A stretch of 64,000 nucleotides of DNA. It comes from Microbacterium helvum (lineage in GTDB: Bacteria; Actinomycetota; Actinomycetes; Actinomycetales; Microbacteriaceae). Position 1 is the stretch's first letter, and every line of letters starts with the position of its first letter. Below the pieces are notes generated by a model. That model worked only from the letters and a program-made list of their open reading frames with translations. It was not told the origin of the DNA and made no database searches. The stretch is taken from NCBI RefSeq assembly GCF_014779795.1, contig NZ_JACXZS010000006.1, forward strand, positions 229,690-293,689, given 5' to 3'. Below are positions 8,442-17,421 of this stretch, piece by piece. A program made the translations under genes and the position numbers.

Positions 8442-8854
8442 TCGGGATGTCCGGGGTCGAGCTCGTCGGCATCGACACGAACGTGCTCCTGCGGTACATC
8501 GTCCGCGACGACGAGGAGCAGTATCAGGCGGCGAGGCGGCTGCTCGAGTCGCTCACCGTCGAACGTCCCGGGTTCATCGCTCAGGTGACGCTCGCCGAAC
8601 TGGCCTGGGTGCTCGGCCGCGTCCACAAGCTCACGAGGACTGACTGCCTGCTGGTCATCCATCGACTCGTCCAGACCGAGGTGCTCGAGTTCGACGACGG
8701 TGAGAGCGTCGTCCGTGCGCTCGCCCTCGCCGATGAAGGCGCAGACTTCGCAGACGCGCTCATCGAGGGCATCATGAACCTCTTCGGCGCGACCGAGACG
8801 GTGACCTTCGACCGCCACGCCGCCGAGAAGCTGGGCTGGCGACTTCTGGAGTGA
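8438..8854 (+). CDS. PIN-domain toxin (VapC-like ribonuclease)
   Basis: 138 aa. It starts with the PIN hallmark GIDTNVLLRY (Asp13 acidic active-site residue). TLAELAWVL supplies the second acidic residue, and the DEGADFADAL segment has the third and fourth. The end is the TFDRHAAEKLG motif typical of this subgroup. Such toxins cleave tRNA or rRNA with Mg2+ when the antitoxin is lost. It overlaps the AbrB-type antitoxin by four bases. Confidence 0.88.
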   Translation: MIGMSGVELVGIDTNVLLRYIVRDDEEQYQAARRLLESLTVERPGFIAQVTLAELAWVLGRVHKLTRTDCLLVIHRLVQTEVLEFDDGESVVRALALADEGADFADALIEGIMNLFGATETVTFDRHAAEKLGWRLLE

Positions 8855-8970
8855 ACTGGATGCCTGGGCCTCCGGATCCCTTCGCTCGCGGACGTCTCAC
8901 CCACGGTGGGGACCACTGCGGCCGGGCAGAAAGTGCACTGGCGTCCTGGGAACCCGGCGCGGTCGACTGC

Positions 8971-8994
8971 GTGATGCGGCACCAGCCGCCTCAC
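8971..8994 (+). promoter_or_regulatory. Hairpin directly before a ribosome-binding site
   Basis: GTGATGCGGC (8971-8980) pairs with GCCGCCTCAC (8985-8994) with one mismatch and a 4-nt loop. It ends immediately before the GGAAGG Shine-Dalgarno of the gene at 9009. It could affect translation or protect the 5' end. Confidence 0.4.
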
Positions 8995-9008
8995 GGAAGG
9001 AAGAAGCC

Positions 9009-9677
9009 ATGACCACGACCGTCGACGCCGACGTCGCTGCGGCACGTCGCACCCGCCGCATCACCGTCGCCCTCGCGTGGACCCTCGCCGTCGCGTGGGT
9101 CGTGCTCCCCACCTTGCGAGCCGTGTTCGTACTCGTGAACGGCGCAGAAGGAATGGACTACCCCACAGCGGCGGACGTACCGGCGCTCGAAGTGCAGTCA
9201 GTGTTCGGAGGTGCGACGTTCCTCGCCCTCGGCATTCTGACCATCGCGCTCGCCGTCGCCGTCCGCCGCCTGCAGCCGGCGTCGTCCGGGCCGGGCACCG
9301 GGGCGCTCATCGCCGGCGCGACCGCCGGGATCGGACTCGTATTCGCCGGCGTTCAGGGCCGGACGATGTACAGCTGGATCTCGGCTAACCTCGGCGAGGC
9401 GGCGTCGGATCACGACGTACAGGCGGCGGCGTTCTGGGTGCTGAACATCGTGTCGAGCACGGGGCTGTTCGTCGCCGCGGTGGCGACTGCGGCCTGGACG
9501 CTCCTGACGACGATCGACGGCAGGGCGTTGGCCCGCGGCTGGGGCTGGGCGGCGAGCGTCGTGGCGATCGTGTTCGCGGGAGCCGCATGGGGGCTGGTGC
9601 TGCCGGCCGCTCAGTACCTGTGCGGGCCGTTGTTCGTGCTGGTCGCGATCGGACTCACCCGCTCGCGTCGGCGTTGA
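9009..9677 (+). CDS. Hypothetical membrane protein, about 6 helices
   Basis: 222 aa with a short basic N-terminus and about six hydrophobic segments (residues ~20-40, 60-85, 100-120, 140-165, 180-200, 203-218) and an RSRRR tail. It is reminiscent of small DUF2975-type actinobacterial membrane proteins, but that assignment is weak. A good Shine-Dalgarno (GGAAGGAAG) precedes ATG 9009. A second membrane protein gene follows after 42 bases on the same strand, so the two may act together. Confidence 0.6.
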   Translation: MTTTVDADVAAARRTRRITVALAWTLAVAWVVLPTLRAVFVLVNGAEGMDYPTAADVPALEVQSVFGGATFLALGILTIALAVAVRRLQPASSGPGTGALIAGATAGIGLVFAGVQGRTMYSWISANLGEAASDHDVQAAAFWVLNIVSSTGLFVAAVATAAWTLLTTIDGRALARGWGWAASVVAIVFAGAAWGLVLPAAQYLCGPLFVLVAIGLTRSRRR

Positions 9678-9719
9678 CGCGCTGGTGCCGCGCGTCCTGC
9701 TGCCCGAGACTTCTCGCAA

Positions 9720-10412
9720 ATGCCTGACCTGGGGGTTCTCATCGTCGACGTGGGCGTCACGGCCGTCGCCGCGGCGCTGGCCGTCGCGCTCGTCGTCCAT
9801 GTGATGCGCGCACCGCGGACGGCGCTTGCCACCGTGGGTGTGATGTGCCTCGCGCTCGCGATGCTCGCGGCGGTGTGGCAGCCGGCGGATTCAGCATGGG
9901 ATGCCGCGCTCAACACGATCGGGTTCACCTTGGTGTTCACGTCCTACCCCGACGGGCACCTGCAGCCCCGGTGGCTCGCGGCGCCCGTCGCCGTGTTCGC
10001 CCTCGTGGCGGGGATCGACCTGTTCGGCGGAGCGGCACTGGTCGCATCGCCATGGTGGCAGCTCGTCCACCTGCTGGAGGCCGGGCTGATCGTCGTCACC
10101 GTGCACCGCTACCGCCGCCGGCTGTCGACGCCCGAGCGCGAGAGCGTGCGCTGGGCGATCCTCGGGGCCGCGATCACCTTCGTCGGGATGCCGGTGCTGG
10201 TGGTGACGGCATCCCTCTCGGGACGCACCGTGGCACAGCTCGGCCCATGGGGTGAGGCGGGTGCCGCGGTGTTGGTCGCGGCTACGCCGGTCGCGCTCAC
10301 GATCGGGCTCGTCGCACCGTCACGCCCGCGCCGCTCGCGGCACCGGCGTGACGGCATCCACTCGTCTCATACGACCGCGCCGACGTCAGGGGGCCGGCTG
10401 ACCAGTCCGTGA
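9720..10412 (+). CDS. Membrane protein resembling a histidine-kinase sensor domain without the kinase
   Basis: 230 aa with about six helices and a basic tail rich in Arg/His/Ser. The stretch TSYPDGHLQPRW followed later by YRRRLSTPERESVRWAILG resembles the membrane sensor halves of actinobacterial two-component kinases, which often carry LxPDGRxxSRRW and an ERxQ(I)RW linker. No dimerisation or ATPase domain follows: the frame stops at 10412. The 3' end overlaps the end of the convergent LuxR gene by 46 bases. It may be a truncated kinase or a stand-alone sensor. No clear ribosome-binding site is seen. Confidence 0.5.
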   Translation: MPDLGVLIVDVGVTAVAAALAVALVVHVMRAPRTALATVGVMCLALAMLAAVWQPADSAWDAALNTIGFTLVFTSYPDGHLQPRWLAAPVAVFALVAGIDLFGGAALVASPWWQLVHLLEAGLIVVTVHRYRRRLSTPERESVRWAILGAAITFVGMPVLVVTASLSGRTVAQLGPWGEAGAAVLVAATPVALTIGLVAPSRPRRSRHRRDGIHSSHTTAPTSGGRLTSP

Positions 10413-12856
10413 CGGAACGCGTACGCGGTCGCCTCGGCACGGCCGCGCACGTCGAGCTTGCGGTAGATCGACCCGGTGTGGTGCATCGTCGTCTTGGTCG
10501 TGATGTGCAGCCGTGCGGCGATCTCTTTGTTCGTCAGTCCGTCGGCGAGCAGTTCCAGCACCTCGCGCTCGCGCGTCGTGAGCACGGCATCGTCGCGCAC
10601 GGCGTCGCTCTCGGTCTCGGCGCGGCGCCGCAGCCACGGCACGGCCTCGGCCGCCGCCTCGGCGAGCGACAGCATGCCGCCGCCCGCGATCGCCGCGGCC
10701 GCATGCCGCGCCCCGAGCCGCTCGGCGATCAGCACCCGCGCCCGATCGAGCTCGCCGCGTGATGCCGGGGCCATCGAGCGCAGCACCCGCTCGCGATCGG
10801 CCTCGACCGCGCCGAGGATGCGTCCGGCGAACGCGAAGTCGCCGAACGCCACCGCGATGAAGACGGAGTGGATGAGCGAGACCGCCGACAGGTACGACCA
10901 GCCGCGCTGCGCGCCGGCCGACAGCCGGGATGCGCACCAGCGTGCGGCGATCCCGGGCCGCCCGGCGGCCAGCTCGACGCGCGTCATCACGCCGAGCAGG
11001 AACCACTCCCTGACGGCATCCCGTTCCGCCTGAGCCAACCGCAGCACCTCGGCCGGCGACGGCACCGCTGCGCCGGCCGGCACGCTGCCCGCGGGCACCG
11101 TGTGAAGGAGGATGGATGCCGCCACGATCGCGTGCGGGTCAGCCACCCGCTCCGCGTGTCGCAGCGCCTCCAGCGCCAGCTCGACCGCCCCGGGAATGTC
11201 GCCGGTCGCGTGGCGGCCGGCGGCGATCCACACGTCGAACCGCGCCGCCCACGTGCCCCGCGCGTGGGCGATCGCGATGCGACGACCCTCCGACGCGGAC
11301 GACATCGTGTTGCGCATGTCGCCGGTCGTGATGCCGACCAGCACCGAGATCATGAGCGCCTGCAGCGCGAGCTCCGGGTCCTCGTCCGGCTCGACCAGGG
11401 CGAACCCGCGCGACCAGCGCTCGTCGATGACCGCGGCGAGCGACACGCCGTCCGGCGTCAGGGCCAGCGCGTACGCCGACCACAGCCACACGCGCGCCTG
11501 CTGCGCCACGCTCAGCGCGGCGACAGCGTTGCTCGCGATCAGGCGCTCCAGCTGGGCGCCGACGAGCGCCCCCTCCGGCTCGCTCTCCAGCACGGCGGCG
11601 CAGCCGACGAGCCAATCCGCCGCACGGTCGTCGTCGGACGCCACGAGGCGCTCGGCCTCGGCGGCGAGGTCGCGTCGCAGCACGTGCGCCAGCGCACACG
11701 TCGAGGGCCGATCGGCTCGCGCCTGCGCAGCAGCGGCGTCGGCGAGCACCTCGCCGAGATGGCGCCGGTAAGCGTCGCGGACGGCGGGCCGCACACCCCG
11801 CTCGGCGATGAACCGCCGCAGGATGGGCAGCATCGTGAACACCGGTTCGTCGCGCACGGAGCCCGCGGCCTCGAGCAGCCGCAGGTCCTGAAGCCGCTCC
11901 AGCGCGTCGGCGACATCGCCGGCGGGGCGGCCGCTCACCGCCGTTGCCGACGCGAACGCAAACGGCCCCGAGAAGCTCGACAACGATTCCAGCAGCGTGC
12001 GATCCCGTGCGTCGAGCGCGCCGACCGTCCCGGCAAGGGCCTCGCGCATTCCTCCGCGCGCCGCGTCCGCTCGTGCGCTCAGCATGTCGAGCGCGCCCTC
12101 GCCGAAGTCGAGTTCTCGTGCCAGCCTCGGCAGCGAGAGCGTGCGGACTCGGGCCGCAGCGAGCTCCAGCGCGAGCGGCAGGCCGCCGACCAGCCGGCAG
12201 ATGCGGACGACATCGTCGACGCTGCGCTCGTCGAGGCGGAAATGCACGTCGCCACCCGTCGCCCGGTCGACGAAGAGCCGCACGGCCGCGCTCGAGAGAG
12301 CTTCGTCGACCGTGGCGCCCTCGTCGGGCACATCCAGCGGCAGCAGCGCGACCTGGCCGTCGACGCCCTCCACCGATGTGGTGTGCGCGACGACGACGCG
12401 CAGCCTCGGGCACCGGGCCAGCAGCAGTCCGACCTCGTCGGCGACGAGCGGGCCCCCGTCCGCGTGATCGAGGACGAGCACGCGTGAGCTGCCGCCGATG
12501 ACGCGAGCGAGCCGCTCAGCGGGAGCACCTCGGCCGTCGCGGGCAGACTCGCCGCCGATGCCGAGGCGCCCGGCGACATCCGCGAACAGCCCCGAGGTCG
12601 CCGGCACGCCGTCCAGGTCGACCCGCCACACGTCCGCGGCGGCGAGCAGCGACGGCGAGCGCGAGAACGAGGTCAGCAGCGCCGTCTTGCCGACGCCGGG
12701 GCGCCCGGTGACCGCGACGAACCGCCGGCCGTCGTCGAGCAGGTCGCGCAGGCGGGACTGCTCGCGTTCACGCCCCAGCAGCTCCACGCCCGTCACCGCC
12801 CGTACGACGCCGGCCCGCCGGGCGGCATCCCGTTTCCCCAGTCGAAGATCGGGCAT
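10367..12856 (-). CDS. Large ATP-binding LuxR-family regulator (LAL-like)
   Basis: 829 aa from ATG 12856. An N-terminal NTPase domain has Walker A GRPGVGKT and a Walker B-like segment VLVLDHAD. GLPLALELAAARV is the conserved NB-ARC/AAA sensor motif. A long helical repeat region follows, then a C-terminal LuxR helix-turn-helix: LTTREREVLELLADGLTNKEIAARL plus a recognition helix ending IYRKLDV. This architecture is that of large ATP-dependent transcription activators. A perfect palindrome covers its start codon. The inducer and targets are unknown; the divergent secreted-protein gene is a candidate. Confidence 0.8.
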   Translation of the reverse strand: MPDLRLGKRDAARRAGVVRAVTGVELLGREREQSRLRDLLDDGRRFVAVTGRPGVGKTALLTSFSRSPSLLAAADVWRVDLDGVPATSGLFADVAGRLGIGGESARDGRGAPAERLARVIGGSSRVLVLDHADGGPLVADEVGLLLARCPRLRVVVAHTTSVEGVDGQVALLPLDVPDEGATVDEALSSAAVRLFVDRATGGDVHFRLDERSVDDVVRICRLVGGLPLALELAAARVRTLSLPRLARELDFGEGALDMLSARADAARGGMREALAGTVGALDARDRTLLESLSSFSGPFAFASATAVSGRPAGDVADALERLQDLRLLEAAGSVRDEPVFTMLPILRRFIAERGVRPAVRDAYRRHLGEVLADAAAAQARADRPSTCALAHVLRRDLAAEAERLVASDDDRAADWLVGCAAVLESEPEGALVGAQLERLIASNAVAALSVAQQARVWLWSAYALALTPDGVSLAAVIDERWSRGFALVEPDEDPELALQALMISVLVGITTGDMRNTMSSASEGRRIAIAHARGTWAARFDVWIAAGRHATGDIPGAVELALEALRHAERVADPHAIVAASILLHTVPAGSVPAGAAVPSPAEVLRLAQAERDAVREWFLLGVMTRVELAAGRPGIAARWCASRLSAGAQRGWSYLSAVSLIHSVFIAVAFGDFAFAGRILGAVEADRERVLRSMAPASRGELDRARVLIAERLGARHAAAAIAGGGMLSLAEAAAEAVPWLRRRAETESDAVRDDAVLTTREREVLELLADGLTNKEIAARLHITTKTTMHHTGSIYRKLDVRGRAEATAYAFRHGLVSRPPDVGAVV

Positions 12857-12863
12857 TTGCCCG
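12850..12863. promoter_or_regulatory. Palindrome over the LuxR start codon
   Basis: CGGGCA-TT-TGCCCG is a perfect 14-bp inverted repeat containing the LuxR gene's start codon. It lies about 100 bases upstream of the divergent secreted-protein gene, so it could be a shared operator. It could also be coincidence in high-GC DNA. Confidence 0.3.
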
Positions 12864-12964
12864 ATGCGCTCAGCGTACGACAGCGCTTCGCTCGACGGGA
12901 GGCCACCGGCACGGCGGCCGGAGCGCGTGGACGGGCGGTCCGTCCGCCGAGGCGGGAGGAAATC

Positions 12965-14182
12965 ATGAAGCGCAGATGGGCGGCCGGACTGGCCGCGGTG
13001 GCGGCGGCGGTGGTCCTGGCCGCGGGTGCGGCGACGCCGGCATCCGCCGATGACGACGTCTGGGTCCGAGGTCCCGCGTCGGCGTACGTCGCGTTCGACA
13101 GCGGAGCGGCGACCGTCGGGATCCCTGCCGACGAGGTCGAGCACGTCACGTTCTACGGTGCTCGCTGCTGGACTCCGTGGGAGGAGCTCGGGGACTGGGT
13201 GGGCGGGGGCGTGGTCGTCACGACCGACTACGCCGACACCGACGCGGTGTCGTGCACCGTCGAGGCGATCGTCGACTACTGCTACTGGGAGGTCTTCTTC
13301 CACCGGTGCGACGGGGTGAGATTCATCGAGCTCCATGCGACGGGTGGCCCGTTCCATGTCGACTCGGTCTCGCCGACCGCGTACGCGGCGCACCCTGTCG
13401 GCACCTACGCCAACGCATCCGGCTGGTATCGCTCGCCGGGAAGCATCCAATGGGTGGGATCCGACTCGATCTCCGGCATCGCCGAGTGCACGACGACCGG
13501 GCTCGGCGGCCCCGACACCGCCGGGCGCACCGTCTTCGGCGGCTGCACCGATCTCGCCGGCAACCGCTCGGGGTCGTTCGCCTTCGCGTACAAGTACGAC
13601 GCGACGCCGCCCGTGCTGGCGCCGTCGGTCGCCTCACCGCTCGCACTCGGCGCAACCGCCGCTGCCGACCCCGGCGCCACCGACGCGACCTCGGGTGTCG
13701 CGACGTCGTCGTGCAACGGCGGTGCCCCGCTCGACACCTCCGCAGCGGGGACGCACACCGTCGCCTGCACCGCGACCGATGTCGCCGGCAACACCGCCAC
13801 CGCCCCGGCGACGTATCTCGTGGGGTACGGGTTCTCGGGCTTCGGCGACCCGGTCCGCGCCGACGAGGTCAATCAGGTCAAGGCCGGCAGGGCCGTCCCG
13901 CTGACGTTCCACGTCACGTCGGACGCCGCCGGCACGCCCGCCGCCGACCTCGACGCGGCGAAGGTCACGGTTCGCGCGACGAGCCTCTCGTGCGACCTCG
14001 GTGACACGCCGAACCTCATCACCGAGACGGCGACCGGCGCGAGCGGTCTGCAGAACCTCGGCGGCGGCGACTACCGGTTCGTGTGGTCGAGCCCGAAGTC
14101 GTACGCCGGGTCGTGCAAGCTGCTCACCGTCGACCTCGGGGACGGCATCGCCCATACGGCGCAGTTCGCGTTCACGCGCTGA
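12965..14182 (+). CDS. Secreted PxKF-domain protein with Ig/HYR-like segment
   Basis: 405 aa. MKRRWAAGLAAVAAAVV...TPASA is a Sec signal peptide, cleaved after about residue 28. The mature N-terminal part has many Cys and aromatic residues. The middle has a HYR/Ig-like module (TPPVLAPSVASP...GTHTVACTATDVAGN). The C-terminal ~100 residues match the PxKF pattern seen in secreted actinobacterial proteins (QVKAGRAVPLTFHV ... SYAGSCKLLTVDLGDG). Start ATG 12965 has a perfect GGGAGGA site, so longer frames upstream are rejected. The protein is exported; its function is unknown. Confidence 0.8.
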   Translation: MKRRWAAGLAAVAAAVVLAAGAATPASADDDVWVRGPASAYVAFDSGAATVGIPADEVEHVTFYGARCWTPWEELGDWVGGGVVVTTDYADTDAVSCTVEAIVDYCYWEVFFHRCDGVRFIELHATGGPFHVDSVSPTAYAAHPVGTYANASGWYRSPGSIQWVGSDSISGIAECTTTGLGGPDTAGRTVFGGCTDLAGNRSGSFAFAYKYDATPPVLAPSVASPLALGATAAADPGATDATSGVATSSCNGGAPLDTSAAGTHTVACTATDVAGNTATAPATYLVGYGFSGFGDPVRADEVNQVKAGRAVPLTFHVTSDAAGTPAADLDAAKVTVRATSLSCDLGDTPNLITETATGASGLQNLGGGDYRFVWSSPKSYAGSCKLLTVDLGDGIAHTAQFAFTR

Positions 14183-14196
14183 GCCGAAGAGGGGGT

Positions 14197-14226
14197 GGAT
14201 GCCGGCGGCCGCGCCCGTCGGCATCC
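14197..14226. terminator. Stem-loop after the PxKF gene
   Basis: GGATGCCG (14197-14204) pairs with CGGCATCC (14219-14226) around a GC-rich loop between the PxKF gene and purU. The same GGATGCCGGCGGCCGC core recurs in hairpins at 41707 and 49340. Confidence 0.55.
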
Positions 14227-14256
14227 CCTGCTCCCCTGACAGGGCAGAATCGAACA

Positions 14257-15129
<873 letters not shown>

Positions 15130-15135
15130 GGGACC

Positions 15136-15525
15136 TCAGCGTCGCGCGTCGCGGACCCACGTCTCGCCGAGGCCGAGCAGCACCGCGTCGGACGTCAGCA
15201 GGTCGAGCGACTCGACCTTCGCCTGGGCGAGCAGCATCCGATCGAACGGGTCGTGGCGGGCGAGCGCCGGGAAGGCGGCGAGAGCGGCCGCATGCCGTGA
15301 GGTGAACGGCAGCTCGACGAGCCCCGACTCGTCGAAGACGCGCGGGTACGCCGCTCCACCGGGCAGCTCGATCCGCCCGAGCAGATTCTTCACGGTGATC
15401 TCGAGGATCGACGCCGACGAGTAGTGCACGCGGCCCGACGTGTCGATCGCATGGCGCGCCGCCGGACCGAGGTCGGCGGCATCCCGATACAGCCACAGCA
15501 GCGCGTTCGTGTCGAGCAGGATCAC
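15136..15525 (-). CDS. vapC: PIN-domain toxin of a Phd/PIN pair
   Basis: 129 aa, compact VapC: MILLDTNALLWLY (Asp5), SASILEITVKNLLGRIELP, a central Glu/Asp set and DPFDRMLLAQA with TSDAVL, as in type II toxins paired with Phd/YefM antitoxins. Predicted Mg2+-dependent RNase. Its start overlaps the antitoxin stop in ATGA. Transcribed with the antitoxin, downstream of the pcaR-like gene. Confidence 0.9.
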   Translation of the reverse strand: MILLDTNALLWLYRDAADLGPAARHAIDTSGRVHYSSASILEITVKNLLGRIELPGGAAYPRVFDESGLVELPFTSRHAAALAAFPALARHDPFDRMLLAQAKVESLDLLTSDAVLLGLGETWVRDARR

Positions 15526-15758
15526 GAGCGTTCGCCGTAGAACAGCTCGGCGACCTCGTCGTCGATCCCGTCGAACAGCGTCGGATCGTGCGCGGGCTCG
15601 GACCGACCGAGCCCGTAGACGACCGAGATGTCGCGGTGCGGGATGATGTCGACGACCGGGACCCCGGCCCGCGCGATCGTGATCTCTTCGCCCGCGAGCA
15701 CGCGCGCGATGAGCGCCGACAGCTGCGATTTGGCCTCATGGACGTTGACTTGCGTCAC
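15522..15758 (-). CDS. Phd/YefM-type antitoxin
   Basis: 78 aa. MTQVNVHEAKSQLSALI is the Phd/YefM N-terminal DNA-binding signature, with AGVPVVDIIPH next. The acidic C-terminus (FDGIDDEVAELF) is the expected toxin-binding segment. The GTG start at 15758 falls about seven bases after a TATCCT -10 box, so the mRNA is probably leaderless. Four-base overlap with the toxin gene. Confidence 0.88.
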   Translation of the reverse strand: MTQVNVHEAKSQLSALIARVLAGEEITIARAGVPVVDIIPHRDISVVYGLGRSEPAHDPTLFDGIDDEVAELFYGERS

Positions 15759-15764
15759 GCCTTC

Positions 15765-15798
15765 AGGATAGGCACGCAGCTTGGCTAAGTCTAGCTAA
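15765..15798 (-). promoter_or_regulatory. Promoter and operator of the phd/vapC pair
   Basis: On the minus strand, TAGACT and TATCCT (15770-15765) are spaced by 17 bases and the GTG start comes six bases later, giving a leaderless arrangement. The palindrome TTnGCTA-N4-TAGCnAA (15781-15798) covers the -35 region and reaches the stop codon of the upstream regulator, fitting an antitoxin operator. Confidence 0.55.
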
Positions 15799-16673
15799 AC
15801 CAGGCGCAGCTCCGCGTCGATCTCGACTGCCGTGCGCTGCAGCGGCGGCAGGTACTGCTCGACGACGTGCTCGACACTGTCGCGCGTCGCGCTGGTCGAG
15901 ACGTTGACGGCGGCCACGACGTCGCCCCGTCGGTCGTGCAGCGGCACGGCGACCGATCGCAGGCCCGGTTCCAGCTCGCCGTCCACGAGCGCCCACCCCT
16001 GCGCGCGGACGCGGTCCAACGCCGCCCGCAGGGCGGCGGCGTCGGTCACGGTGCGCTCGGTGAGGGAGGGCAGAGCGGATGCCGCCAGCACGGCGCCGGC
16101 CACGGCATCCGGCATCCCCGCCAGCAGCACGCGACCCATCGACGTCGCGAACGCCGGGAAGCGGGTGCCGATCGTGATGCGGACGCTCATGATGCGCCGC
16201 GTCGGCACGCGGGCGACGTACACGATGTCGCCGCCGTCGAGCACGGCTGCCGAGACGCTCTCATCCACCTCGCGAGAGAGGCGTTCGAGGTGAGGCTGCA
16301 CGATCTCGGGAATCGACAGCGCCGACAGGTAGCTGAACCCGAGCTCGAGCACGCGCGGCGTGAGCGAGAAGAGCCGCTCGCCGCTGCGGACGTAGCCGAG
16401 CTGCTCCAGCGTGCGCAGGAATCGGCCGGCCGCAGCGCGCGTGATGTCGGCACGACGGGCGACCTCGCTCAACGTCAGCTCGGGGTGCTCGCCGTCGAAG
16501 GCCCGGATGACCGCGAGCCCGCGCTCGAGCGACTGGACTGTACTGTTCGAGCGGGCCGCGGCGCTACTGTTCGAGCGGGCCGCGGCGCTACTGTTCGAGC
16601 GGGCCGCGGCGCTACTGTTCGAGCGGGCCGCGGCGCTATCGTTCGAGCGGGCCGAGGCGGCGGCATCCGTCAT
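15795..16673 (-). CDS. pcaR: IclR-family regulator, PcaR-like
   Basis: 292 aa. After a 45-residue repetitive Ser/Ala/Arg/Asn tail comes a winged helix (VQSLERGLAVIRAF...TLSEVARRADITRAAAGRFL). The IclR effector domain follows (SVSAAVLDGGDIVYVARV, SMGRVLLAG, RAQGWALVDGELEPGLRSVAVPL). This matches PcaR/CatR activators of beta-ketoadipate genes. It lies downstream of pcaIJF on the same strand, but a vapBC pair separates them, and its ATG overlaps the toxin stop (TCAT on the plus strand, 16670-16673). The N-terminal tail is encoded by a 24-bp tandem repeat. The pcaR identity rests on family and location. Confidence 0.8.
   Translation of the reverse strand: MTDAAASARSNDSAAARSNSSAAARSNSSAAARSNSSAAARSNSTVQSLERGLAVIRAFDGEHPELTLSEVARRADITRAAAGRFLRTLEQLGYVRSGERLFSLTPRVLELGFSYLSALSIPEIVQPHLERLSREVDESVSAAVLDGGDIVYVARVPTRRIMSVRITIGTRFPAFATSMGRVLLAGMPDAVAGAVLAASALPSLTERTVTDAAALRAALDRVRAQGWALVDGELEPGLRSVAVPLHDRRGDVVAAVNVSTSATRDSVEHVVEQYLPPLQRTAVEIDAELRLV
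16541..16660. repeat. 24-bp tandem repeat inside the pcaR-like gene
   Basis: Unit tactgttcgagcgggccgcg plus gcgc, 24 bp, starts at 16541, 16565, 16589 and 16613 (four identical copies) and in a diverged form at 16637. It keeps frame and encodes repeated ARSNSSAA octapeptides just before the winged helix. Identical copies imply recent expansion or homogenisation and make length change by slippage likely. Confidence 0.9.
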
Positions 16674-17074
16674 TCGCCGTACTCCTCGAGAGCGGAGCGG
16701 ATGTCGGTGTGCGAGAAGTCGTCGCCGATGTACAGCAGCGGCTCGTCGGCCACATGAGCGAGAGCATAGCTGTAGGAATCGCCGAGGTTCAGCTTCGCGG
16801 GGTGGCCCGACCCACGCCCGAAGTCCCGATACGCGACGGTCGCCACGTCGGCCTGGATCTCGTCGAAGGGGACGACAGTGAGCCCGGTCTTGGCGACCAG
16901 CGCATCGAGTCGGCGCAGTCCGGTCGGACCGCCGCGCCCGAGTGCCACCACGCGGGCTTCGACGAGGGTTGCGGCCGAGATCTGTCCGCCGAGACCGGCC
17001 AGGAGCATTCCGATGTCGTCCGCCTCGGCCTCTTGCTCGAGCACGGCGATCAGCGCCGACGTATCGACGATCAC
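16670..17074 (-). CDS. vapC: VapC-type PIN toxin
   Basis: 134 aa. MIVDTSALIAVL (Asp4) opens the PIN fold. ATLVEARVV gives the second acidic residue, and LNLGDSYSYALAHV with IGDDFSHTDI gives the C-terminal acidic residues. This is the VapC group paired with short RHH-like VapB antitoxins in mycobacteria. It overlaps vapB by four bases and the downstream IclR gene by four bases, so three genes are translationally coupled. Confidence 0.92.
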   Translation of the reverse strand: MIVDTSALIAVLEQEAEADDIGMLLAGLGGQISAATLVEARVVALGRGGPTGLRRLDALVAKTGLTVVPFDEIQADVATVAYRDFGRGSGHPAKLNLGDSYSYALAHVADEPLLYIGDDFSHTDIRSALEEYGE

Positions 17075-17376
17075 TTCGGCAGGCCGAACTCGTCGTAGAG
17101 CCAGTCGGCGTGGTTGCGCATGGCCTCTCGCTGCTCTGGTGTCGTCTCGGCGACGAAGGCGGCCGAGATGCGTTTGATGGCCGCGATGCGGCGTTCCACC
17201 TCTTCGGGTGGATATTTCGGAGCGGGACGCCCACCCCGGGCGCCGGCATCCGTCTGCAACTCCTTCAGCCGCCGCCGCACGGCGTCTTCTACCGCGCTCG
17301 TCTGGCTCATGCCGGTCAGCTCTGCCAGCTCACGCACCAGTGCGTGGGTGCGCTCATTCTTGATGTTGAGGCTCAC
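17071..17376 (-). CDS. vapB: VapB-type antitoxin
   Basis: 101 aa. The N-terminal ribbon-helix-helix-like segment SLNIKNERTHALVRELAELTGMSQTSA fits the VapB group with PSK-like N-terminus. The C-terminal half is charged and should wrap the toxin. GTG start at 17376 lies six bases after a TAGACT -10 hexamer, suggesting a leaderless mRNA. It begins 40 bases downstream of the pcaF stop. Confidence 0.88.
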   Translation of the reverse strand: MSLNIKNERTHALVRELAELTGMSQTSAVEDAVRRRLKELQTDAGARGGRPAPKYPPEEVERRIAAIKRISAAFVAETTPEQREAMRNHADWLYDEFGLPK

Positions 17377-17382
17377 GGTCGC

Positions 17383-17421
17383 AGTCTACCCAGGTAGAAG
17401 AGGCAGTGGTAGACGTCTACC
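17383..17421 (-). promoter_or_regulatory. vapB promoter with two palindromic operators
   Basis: TCTACC-CA-GGTAGA (17385-17398) overlaps the TAGACT -10 box (17388-17383, minus strand). GGTAGACGTCTACC (17408-17421) is a perfect 14-bp palindrome sharing the same half-site and containing the pcaF stop codon. Paired palindromes of this kind are typical VapBC complex-binding sites. Confidence 0.65.

Noticed and set aside
12857..12964. Longer N-terminus for the PxKF secreted protein
   Set aside because: The ATG at 12965 has a perfect Shine-Dalgarno and begins a signal peptide; the extension is Arg-rich and overlaps the LuxR promoter region.
16541..16660. CRISPR or transposon end
   Set aside because: The 24-bp units are directly adjacent, in frame and inside a regulator gene.
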